From: Spirodela intermedia
Taxonomy: Eukaryota; Streptophyta; Magnoliopsida; Alismatales; Araceae
Assembly (NCBI GenBank): GCA_902729315.2
Contig: LR746268.1
Location: 4,085,501-4,149,500 of the forward strand
Direction of reading: 5' to 3'
DNA length: 64,000 bases
Positions 55,445 through 64,000 of this stretch are shown in pieces (the first letter of the stretch is position 1; each line of letters begins with the position of its first letter). The translations under genes and the position numbers were made by a program. The notes beneath the pieces are model-generated. The model did not search any database and was not told where the DNA came from. It saw nothing but the letters and a program-made list of their open reading frames with translations.

Positions 55445-58400
55445 TCAGATGGGGACCGCATTCAACCAGCGAGAATAGAAGGCCAGGGCTTCTCGAGGTT
55501 TGTACTCAGGGACGGTGTGCCCGGCGCCCTGTACCAGAAGAAAAGGAAAAATAACACAATCAGCCATAGAAATTATATCCAGATTAGTATGCTCAGGTGT
55601 TAGTTAGTCCGCTGTCCCATATAGAGGGCACCCACTTCATTTTTTGAATCAGAGATGGAGTCTCTGAGTCATGGTAGATTGGATCGGTTGATAGGATTGG
55701 AAACACCATCATCAGTCAGTCCAATTATGTAGACGCGATACGTGCAGGTAGATGAAATATTTGAATGATCATCATTTGATTTCCCCAGAGTCCAATCCAA
55801 CCCCAGGCCCGAATAGGGCAGAAAAATATTGGGAATATTTAGTATCTAACATGAATCCCACGAAGGTAATTCTACTCATGGTAGTCTGAGTTTCTCCGGA
55901 GGGCCAAAGCAATTGAAGATATATTAATTACTGCTCATCAGTGTTGTGAACTGGCATGTTTTCTGCTGCGAATATCTTAAAAACTTCACAAAAGGTACAT
56001 ATTTTTTGGGCTGGTCTATATACTTCAATGGCATGTTGGACTCTTGAATCATGTTAAAACTTTTTCCACAGTGTTTTGGTGTGTGGAATATGAGCGGTTA
56101 GGGCATTTATTCGTTCAAAAGGTTGTACTCCAATGCCAGCATGATCCCAGGATGCTGTTCTGGGGGTTCAACCATCAAAAAAGTGAAGCCCAAACCAACT
56201 TATATGCACTTACTTGGGGATTTTCTACAATCTCTGATCAACAGCCAACCACGTAAAGATGATATCATATTTTACAGGAAATCTCTGATCTACCCGAGAT
56301 TTCTGTGGGGGTTTGACAGGGAAGAAAGAAAAAAATTTGATGCAAGGAAATGTAGCCTTCCGAGATATTCAAACAGAAACGGTTAGCTTTGAGACTAGAC
56401 AACAACATTCGAGTAAATTGAACTGTAAGGGTGATTGCTAACGGTAAATTAAAAATAAAAGTTTGAGAATAAGATTTAATATGTTTTAAAAAGTGATTCA
56501 AAAGTTTGGGTACCTTAATAGTGAGAAACGTGAGGTTATGATCATAGCCTTGAGTGTATCTGCAGCAGTTCAAAATGAAATCCAGTAAATAACCATCAAT
56601 TTCGAGAAGAAAGAAATTGAAAAAAGTACAATTTTGAATCCGCTATGCCATGCAATGATTTGAGGAAGTTGGCACCAAATCTGGTTTCTCATTAAAGCGT
56701 CACCATGATTTTTTTGTTCAAATTCTATACAAGCCAAGTTTATTTTCCCAGAAAAAGGTGATGTATAATAAATACCCAGCAACTTGTCCATCAAAGATCC
56801 AAGGCCTCCACTCATCAGCAACTTCGTAGCCCATCGATCTAGTCCAAGCTTGGGTCCCAGTAAATGGCACACACATGTCATGGTCACCACTGTTACATCA
56901 CAAGAAAAGATAGCAAATGAGACAAAGGTTAGGTGTCCATTCGATAAGTTGAACGACAGCGCATAGAAACTGAAACCCAGATGCCAAGCAAGGTGAGAGT
57001 ACCTGATGTACCAATCTAGATCATCTACACTAATATTCCATATGAATTAAATTCTTTACAATTAGCTTCACCTGATGTTTGCACCACAATGCAAAATTTA
57101 TGAAAGACCCTAATGAACTGACACCAAATAAAAGACCAGTTATTGCAACACCATTTAGGGCGGCTCAGCCATGACGAAAAATAAACATTAGCATTGTCTA
57201 CATACACACATGAGAAAAATAAAATCTTAGGGATAGCCCTTCAGAAAGAAATGTGGATTACATAAAGCAATGGAATCAAAGAATCAAACGTACATAACTA
57301 TAGAGTAAACGCCCAAACTGAACTCCAAAAGCTACCATGAGGAAATAAATAATATATGAGATCCAAAAATATGATCGTCTCCTGGATTTATGATTAAATT
57401 CGTTTGGCAGGCATTGCACTCAGGTGACAGAGCCAGAAAATTAAAAAAATATGTTGGAAAATGTTAAAATCATGAAATGCTCGAAGCCATTAAATAAAGC
57501 CACCAAGGTTAGACATGAAGATTGTTCCGTTTATCATATTTTTAAATAACTGAAGCGTGTCAAAATGATCCCTATCGTCATTTGACTGTTCATATGAGAC
57601 AAATTAGGTCAAATTAGAGTTTCCCACCATCGACATTTGATCATCATTGATATGCGAATTGGCTTGGCCAGTGTTCCCAAAGACACCGACCCAAGTTTTA
57701 CAACTTTCTCCCACAAATCTTGGAGAATTTACAGGACAAAACTTTCATTTCCCGAAAAGAACCTTAGCAACATTTACCAGTCCAAGTAAAGGACGCAGAT
57801 AACTAGACAAAGAAGTACCTGAATATAAGTGCACGATAACCTTGAAGAGTGAGGTTCCTGTGATACTTGATCATGCTTCCAGCATCATGATAGTAATTAA
57901 TGTTACCACTGCACAACTCCCAGGCACCCACGACATTTTCCTAAGGTGTGGTACCAAAATAGATTAAATCTCCATGCCATTGAAGAAGAACAAACCAAAA
58001 ATAACAGAGAGAGCAAGCTCCTTGTACCGGCTGGGCATGAATTGCATTCCTCACCAGCTCATTGTTCAGCCACGCAGAAGAAACCTCATCACTCTATGAA
58101 AGAACATGAGATTTAAACATTACTGTTACAGAACATTTAATAGCTGTCCACATTAAACATAAATCGTCTGATGCCGAATGTGGGTAGTAAACATATGATT
58201 ACTTTGCTCATTATAAACAAAAACAAAGTGAATGCAACAAAAACAAGAGGAATTTTTGTTTAATAAATTCTTCCCTGTTGGAAGTCTGTGCTAGGTTTAT
58301 GGCTTATAAAAGGAAATACAAGAATTCACCTCTGACCCTAGTATAAGTCATTTAAAACTTGAAATTAAACATCTCAATGGTAAATATTTATCGGTCTCCA

Positions 58401-60963
58401 CCATTCAGTTTATCCATTTCAAAGGCATTTCTCAATATACACAGAGCATACCACAAGCATGCTCTTTAGCAAAGATTGTACAATGGGTGTCTCCACAAAG
58501 CTTGGTTAAATGGATGTCAAATAAATCATCTTCAAAACTCTCAGCATGATAATTTCATATCGCAGTGGGAGGCTTTGAACAGTCAACGGATAGCTTGAAA
58601 TAGCAGCAGTTTTTTAATGGAGAGCAGAAGCAAAATATGAGTTGATTTCGTTGCTGATTATAGATTTCAAGACGCATACACCTTTTAGTAGAAGAAAGAA
58701 TAAATTTCGAGATATTACAAAGAAAAACAAATAAATAAACAAATAAAGCAAATAGAAGATAATATCTCGATTTTCAGCACTCACTGTGCAAGGTACTTCG
58801 GTATGTTCTAGTTCTGGCCATGTTGGAACCCGTCCATCTCTCACTGGAGCTCTCAAAGGCCAAGATCGACCAAACATCCTCTTCCTCACGGGAAGAGGCC
58901 TGTGAGTATGACCCAAATTCTTGAAACTTTCTGGCAGCCTCCTGGCATTCGGCACAACTTGCTTGATTTCTGGTCTGTGGTAGCAGGGCTCCAGGATATC
59001 ATATATGTTAAGATCCTCAACTTCCTGGAGTCAACAACTGTAGTTAGTGGGAAGTGGTGACTTCGATAAATGGGACTCCCCACTAAAGGAACATTAACGG
59101 CTTGTATACCTTGTCAACTTTATCTAGCAGAGTCATGCAAGTTTCATTGACTGGATTCCAGTAGCTTCCTTGACAGGCAGAATTAACTTTCTGTTCATGT
59201 TCATGAGACAATCTTATGACCTAGAATGTTAAAAAACAACGGAATAAAAAAAAAAGATGAATGCAAAATTACCTGATAAAGATCGTCTGATATGAGACCC
59301 ATTCCATGAGCAAATGGTACAAGAGCATCTCCATCAAATACTGTATCAGTGACACCATTCCCTACTATGTAACCCTAAAAATTTTCGAGCAACTTCACAT
59401 TAGGAAAGGTCAACGCCTTATAAAGAAAGAATAAGAGGAGAGGTGACGGTTAGGACCTTAAAGTTAAGAGCAGGTTTTAGGTCGGCTTGGATACCTGATA
59501 GAGAGCTATAGTTATGTACCATGTATCAAAAGGAGAGCCAGAAAGCAAAGCAGGTAAATTGGTACCTTTTGCAATCTCAGACGCAAGAGTTGGAACATAT
59601 ACTCCAGCAAATGACTCACCGGAGATGAAAAATGGATTTCCAAGGAACTCTGGGTACAGTTCAAACCACTGCTTGCACAACATTTTAGAAAAATACTTAA
59701 TTAGAAATGAATGGATCATGACATTTTTTGCCAACGAAAGAAATTTCCCCAAGCTTTTACTCGAAGAAGAAAAGATAAATCTAAGTAGGTACAGTTTATC
59801 GAGTGAAAAAAATCAGAAATATATATATAATACAACTGATTACGAAGGACATGTTCCCAATTCTTTCTTCCACATTTTTTTTCTTTTGCCCTTATCCAAA
59901 TACCTTTAAAAGAAAAGTGTGGGTATCTGACGCAGTTTTCAGATCTCCAGTAGTGTAATCATCCGGGTTGTGTGAGTATGATAAACCAACACCAGCAGGG
60001 GAATCCAAGTATATCATGCTAGAAACCTGGACAAAAAAGATGTTGTTCTCGAGCACTTAACTGTTGCATAACTTTCAATCGCGTCCACCGATAATATCAA
60101 TCCTCTGGCATAAAAGTGCCAGACTCAGAAGGCTTATTTATCAATGTTCAAAAGCAATACCTTGGACCAGCTGTATGGATTAAGATGCAGCTGTGGAAGG
60201 CTGCCCGGCCTGTTCCCAGCTTCAAAATTGAAGGGTCCTGAAGCATTAGTGCACAAGATCACAACGGATCAAATGCAAATTGAAAGAAGAGAACTTCCAA
60301 GAAAAATACTTTATATACAAGCAGCCTGAACAAGCATTTGCAGGACGTCAGAGGAAATAAGATTCAGATGCTATCCTACGAGAAAAATCAAATCAGATTC
60401 TCGGTTCCAGTTGCAAGAAGAGCATAAGAAACAAGATGCGAGCATAGCGTGAAGTGGTTCTCCTGTCAGGAAAAGAAAACTAAAAGAGGAGGCATCAACA
60501 GAGGGATTCCTTCATGTTTGATGCATAAAAGGGGTCAGACTGTAGGAGCTCGAGCATCCCATAGTGTCAAAACAAGGTTTCTACCGTGTTCATAGACGAA
60601 TCCATCGAAGCTGGAGCACCCCGGCCCACCGTTGAGCCAGAGTACGACAGGGTCCTCCTCAGGGTTCCCCTCCGAGAAGACGAAGTAGTAGAAGAGGTTC
60701 CTCCCGTTCTTCTCGTCAACCGTCACGTATCTACAGGCGAATCCTGTCCCCGTTAAATCCAAGGAGAAGAACAGAACCAGGGGAAAGGGAGAGAGAACAG
60801 GAGTGACAGATGAGATGCTGGAGAGGAGGCCCTACCCGGCATAGTGCTTGGAGGGGAAAGTCCCATTAAATCCTGGTAGGTGCGTCACCAGGGCGCTCTC
60901 TGGAGCTGAGGACACCAAACTGAAGCTACAGAGAACGGCGATGACCAGAGCAGCAGCAGCCAT
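55445..60963 (-). CDS. SCPL20: Serine carboxypeptidase-like protein, SCPL20 type, complete (489 aa)
   Basis: A family S10 carboxypeptidase-like enzyme of the secretory pathway or vacuole. Fourteen exons: 60836-60963, 60585-60730, 60161-60237, 59904-60026, 59566-59668, 59457-59494, 59273-59374, 59110-59190, 58785-59024, 58028-58093, 57819-57940, 56776-56889, 56514-56559, 55445-55528 (1470 bases, frame continuous). Residues 1-20 are an Ala/Val/Leu-rich signal peptide. The oxyanion motif [14 protein letters not shown] and the triad are intact: Ser177 in GESFAG, Asp in SGDHD (about residue 411) and His466 in [15 protein letters not shown]. The Cys residues expected for the family bridges are present (CYH, CQGSYW, CSGN). 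Sequence such as [20 protein letters not shown] and [10 protein letters not shown] matches Arabidopsis SCPL20. Intact residues favour a true peptidase over an acyltransferase, but substrate is unknown. Confidence 0.94.
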
Positions 60964-61054
60964 GGTGCCCGAAGAGACGGATTGATCGCTGAGCCAAGCA
61001 TTCAGAGGGATCAGACGCTAGAACACCTGACCATATAAACGTCTCCAAGAATCG

Positions 61055-61101
<47 letters not shown>

Positions 61102-61428
61102 GAGTGAGCAGACGTCTGCCCTCCATCGAAGCTGGGGGAGAGGGGGGCAATGAGGAGGAACAGAAAGGCAGAAAGTCGCAAACAAACTTGATCAACAACG
61201 CCCAGTGAGAAGCATCATCCCCAAGCCCCTTCGAAGCCTTCTCTGAAGACAGATCGACGGAAGGGGGGAAGGGAAAGGGTGTCCTATAAGAAGGCTAGTG
61301 AGAAGAAAGCCATCTCCTACGCCATTAGCGGCGGAGGAAACCACCCGCACGGATGGTCTTCTCTCTCTCTCCCTCTCTCTCTCTCTCTCTCCGTGTGCGT
61401 GGCGGAAAACAGCGGAGGGAGGCCCGGC
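60964..61428. promoter_or_regulatory. Shared upstream region of SCPL20 and the divergent small gene
   Basis: 465 bases separate the two start codons. A TATA-like GTTTATATGG on the minus strand (about 61031-61040) lies about 70 bases before the SCPL20 ATG. A perfect (GA)n tract follows at 61059-61099, and a CT-rich tract at about 61360-61392 lies in the probable leader of the plus-strand gene. GA/CT tracts of this kind in plant leaders can be bound by GAGA-binding (BPC) proteins (family knowledge). Confidence 0.55.
61059..61099. repeat. (GA)n microsatellite
   Basis: About 20 uninterrupted GA units upstream of SCPL20, in its likely 5' leader or core promoter. Confidence 0.92.
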
Positions 61429-61854
61429 ATGAGGGCGCGGTGCGTGAGCAAAAACACAGTCATGTTCTTGGGGGCCTTGCAGGTCAGCGGTGGCGCCGGC
61501 GAGGCCCCGGGCTGCGGCGGCACCACCGTCCTCTTCAGGGCGGAGGAGGTGGTCGTCTCTGCGGCGGCGCCCCACACGCAGTGGCCGGCGACGCCGCTCC
61601 TGGCGGAGACGTACCTCTGCGGCAGGCCGCCGTTCCTGCGGCCGGAGACCTCGAGGAGGGAGGCCCGCGCCGTCCTCTCCCGCGTCGCCGATCTGGACGA
61701 CACCCAGCTGAACTTCTACAGCGAGAAGATCGCCGCCTTTCTCTCCGCCGCCTCCTTCGGCGCCATGACCTCCCCCAGCGCCGGCTCCGAGCCCCTCCTC
61801 GTCACCGTCGATCTCCAACTGTTCAGGCCGCTACCGCCGGCGGAAGAAGAGTAA
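61429..61854 (+). CDS. Small GC3-rich protein of unknown function (141 aa)
   Basis: A single-exon frame from ATG at 61429 to TAA at 61852-61854. I do not recognise the family. The case for a real gene is codon use: almost every third base is G or C in this frame, as in many monocot intronless genes, while the two competing frames give Arg/Pro/Ala-rich text. The protein starts MRARCVSKNTVMFLGALQ, has a hydrophobic middle (VLFRAEEVVVSAAAP), a segment ETYLCGRPPFLRPETSRREA, a likely helix NFYSEKIAAFLSAASF and an acidic end. No signal peptide or membrane segment is evident. The frame stays open upstream to 61279, but without an ATG. It shares its upstream region with SCPL20. Confidence 0.6.
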   Translation: MRARCVSKNTVMFLGALQVSGGAGEAPGCGGTTVLFRAEEVVVSAAAPHTQWPATPLLAETYLCGRPPFLRPETSRREARAVLSRVADLDDTQLNFYSEKIAAFLSAASFGAMTSPSAGSEPLLVTVDLQLFRPLPPAEEE

Positions 61855-62372
61855 GAAAAGAAAAAGAATCCTGCAGCAGCAAGGATCTTAAGAAGCCCGG
61901 CTTCTCTTCTTCTCCTCCTTTCTTGGTGGGTTCTTGTTCATTTGGAGGCCCATGCTTTTATTTTTTTATGGGATTTCATCACTCAAGGGACTCAAGAGTG
62001 CTTCTTGACGGAATTTATCCAAGGAACACGTAAATCGGCCTCATTCTTTTGAAACAATATAATGGCAGCAGGGATCTTAATTTTAAAATCAGAAAAAGAT
62101 GTACTGTAAGGCTTCTGTGAATCAGTACTTTTTCCCGTGTTCACCGTGGGCGGCGAGACACAGTATGTTCTTGGAAGCTCAGTTGCCGGACCGCGGCGCC
62201 GACGACGACGACGACGACGACTCCACTATCTGCCAGTCATCTCTGTAAGACATGGAAGAAACAGTTGAGCAACCGTAGTAACGTCAAGATGTTTAGCGTG
62301 AACTATTTCCAACGGCTGGCCAATGACGAGACATTTTAGGGCGACGACAGCCAGCGGTCAGTAGTACCTCTG
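61855..62372. other. Downstream flank of the small gene
   Basis: Likely 3' untranslated region and spacer. It includes a short GAC run at about 62200-62221. No gene is supported here. Confidence 0.6.
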
Positions 62373-63540
62373 TTGATACGAGATGGGGCACTTCGAACCC
62401 TTTGCTTGACGAAGAATAATCGGGGATGTAAAGTATTGGGGGAAGGAATTATTGTGCGTTCTCATCGAAGAACTTTGGAGATGGGCTCTCTTGAAACAGC
62501 CACCTGTTTTCTCTCAAATCCTTATTTTTGGTCATTCAGTGGCAATGGTATTATCTCCTCTCTGACCCTTGAGCTCACTGTTCTACGAGCTCTAGGTGGT
62601 CCCATCATCCTTGTATCAGAGAGTGATGCCAGAATATCAGATATAACTATCTAACATCGTCGATTCTGATTTTGAGGTTTGATATAAAGCTGGTGTTGAA
62701 AACTAAGCCACCAACGCACTATCTCAAAGGCCTAGTCATAGAAAAAGATCTCCCAAGGAGTTTTATCCATATGTCCAATTGACAAAAGTTACTTAACCAT
62801 AACTCCTGGATTTAGATCGTATTTCAAGAAAAATCCAAATTGAACCACTATTGTAGTGAGTCTTAGAAGAGATAAAAGAAAATCCAAAATAATTCTAGTG
62901 GTGGTGGACCATCTAAGCAAGTATGATCATTTCTTCTGCTTAAACATTATTTTACAACCCTAGATATTGTGAAAATTTTCCTTAGAGATATCATCACTTG
63001 TATGAATTTTCAATCTCCATCCTCACAAATCATGATCGAATATTTGTGAGTCACTTTTGGGAAAAACTATTTTAGTTGTAAGACATGTTTTTGGACTACA
63101 ATAGTGCATATTATCCCCAAATTGAGAAACAAACAAAGGTCATGAATTGTGGACTCAAAGCCTACCTTCAATGCTTTGCTAGAAAAGATCATTGGCGATA
63201 GAGAATAATAATTATCTAGGCCACATTTTGGTACACCATCAACCATCATTTGTTGATTAGAACCACTTCTTTCAAAATCATATATGAACAAGATTCTCTC
63301 ACTCTAGTCCATTAAGGATTTGAATAGACTATTGTTGATGTTTCATACAAGCTTCACTAGAAAGGGATAAGGTATTAGAACAACTCAAGGCCTTATAGGC
63401 AACAATCCCTCACACAACAACTTAATAGAAAGCTTGCCCCCTCCATTATTTAAAACCTTATTCAATCTTCTATGTTTCTCAATTGAAGAAGGCAATTGGA
63501 TCATCAAGATATGCACATTCACCTCTACTTCTCTTGAACA
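62373..63540 (+). mobile_element. Decayed Ty3/Gypsy fragment (RNase H end and integrase)
   Basis: Plus-strand remnants in several frames: NALSQRP near 62705-62730, the typical end of Gypsy RNase H, followed by an integrase tail with YYPQIEKQTKVMNCGLKAYL near 63100-63170 and a W-x-x-NxHxxxxxTPF-like motif (TINHHLLIRTTSFKIIYEQD) near 63230-63290. Both ends are missing and no LTR was seen. Multiple stops mean it is dead. It is a different, more degraded copy than the element in the VPS13 intron. Confidence 0.75.
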
Positions 63541-64000
63541 ATAATTTCATGTGGAACATAATTATGGGATATATATTGACAACTAGATAAAAATAACAAT
63601 AGTACAGCTGATTTGACTTAACCATTATATAGTAAATCATGTAAATTTAAAATTTATAAAACTAGAAAATACTAATTCTTGGATATCTAAAAATATTTAT
63701 GAATAAATTAAATAATTATAATTCAAAAAAGTTTTAAAATAATAAAAAAAATTCTCTAGGTCAATCATAAAGATGTAATATAATATTAAGTAGTATTTAA
63801 GAATTTTTTTCAAAGAATATGATTTTTCACAAATTTTAGATTAACAAATGAAAATAAAATATATTTAAAACTCACAAAAAGAAGAAATAAGGGTGCAAAA
63901 TTTTAGATGACCTCAGCACCCGACGAATGTGAATCAAGTAGAAATAAAGTTTTGTTTGATCATTCTTATATAAATAATTACAAACAATTTAATTGGTCAA
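63541..64000. other. AT-rich flank without recognisable features
   Basis: Strongly AT-rich DNA to the window end. No coding signal, repeat array or LTR edge could be supported. Confidence 0.6.

Noticed and set aside
61192-61818. 208-codon minus-strand frame opposite the small GC-rich gene
   Set aside because: Gly/Glu/Arg-rich low-complexity text with dinucleotide-run translation (ERERER). It is the shadow of the GC3-rich plus-strand frame.
61353-62033. 226-codon plus-strand frame overlapping the small gene
   Set aside because: Arg/Pro/Ala-rich shadow whose third positions do not show GC preference; it extends only because high-GC DNA lacks stops.

Overview
This window is nuclear DNA of a flowering plant. 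Its genes carry many short introns with GT-AG (and a few GC-AG) borders and AT-rich intron sequence. The families are plant-typical: a PH-containing VPS13, the chloroplast PYRR fusion and a serine carpepsidase-like protein (serine carboxypeptidase-like, SCPL20 type). Remnants of both Ty3/Gypsy and Ty1/Copia retrotransposons are present. GC-rich first exons (PYRR, SCPL20 and the small last gene) hint at a monocot or other lineage with a 5' GC gradient; that is a weak inference.

Layout. (1) About 1-37745, minus strand: the 5' part (34 coding exons, 1816 codons, frame continuous through every junction) of a giant VPS13/chorein lipid-transfer protein with an internal PH domain. The 3' half lies beyond base 1. 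Its introns hold a decayed Gypsy element (22.5-26.2 kb), a solo Copia-type LTR with target duplication (12.9 kb), three tandem-repeat arrays and an inverted-repeat element. The first coding exon exists twice, 1000 bases apart, and each copy encodes MFEDY with its own splice donor. (2) 38731-44526, minus: a complete 411-residue eIF5-mimic/BZW (W2 domain) gene. (3) 45504-51398, plus: PYRR, 592 residues, the plastid riboflavin-pathway reductase fused to a C-terminal NADAR/COG3236 domain; it diverges from the BZW gene across a 977-base shared upstream region. (4) 51578-55061, plus: a decayed Copia element just downstream of PYRR. (5) 55445-60963, minus: a complete 489-residue serine carboxypeptidase-like gene (SCPL20 type). 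(6) 61429-61854, plus: a GC3-rich 141-codon gene I do not recognise, divergent from SCPL20. (7) 62373-63540, plus: a decayed Gypsy RNase H/integrase fragment, followed by AT-rich sequence.

The genes do not form a pathway: membrane-contact lipid transfer, translation-initiation control, riboflavin synthesis and vacuolar/secretory proteolysis are neighbours by position only. I found no clearly new biological system. The most interesting item is the duplicated promoter/first exon of VPS13; the GC-AG introns and the structured intron minisatellites come next. All exon borders were read by hand from splice consensus, frame continuity and remembered family sequence, not from alignment software.
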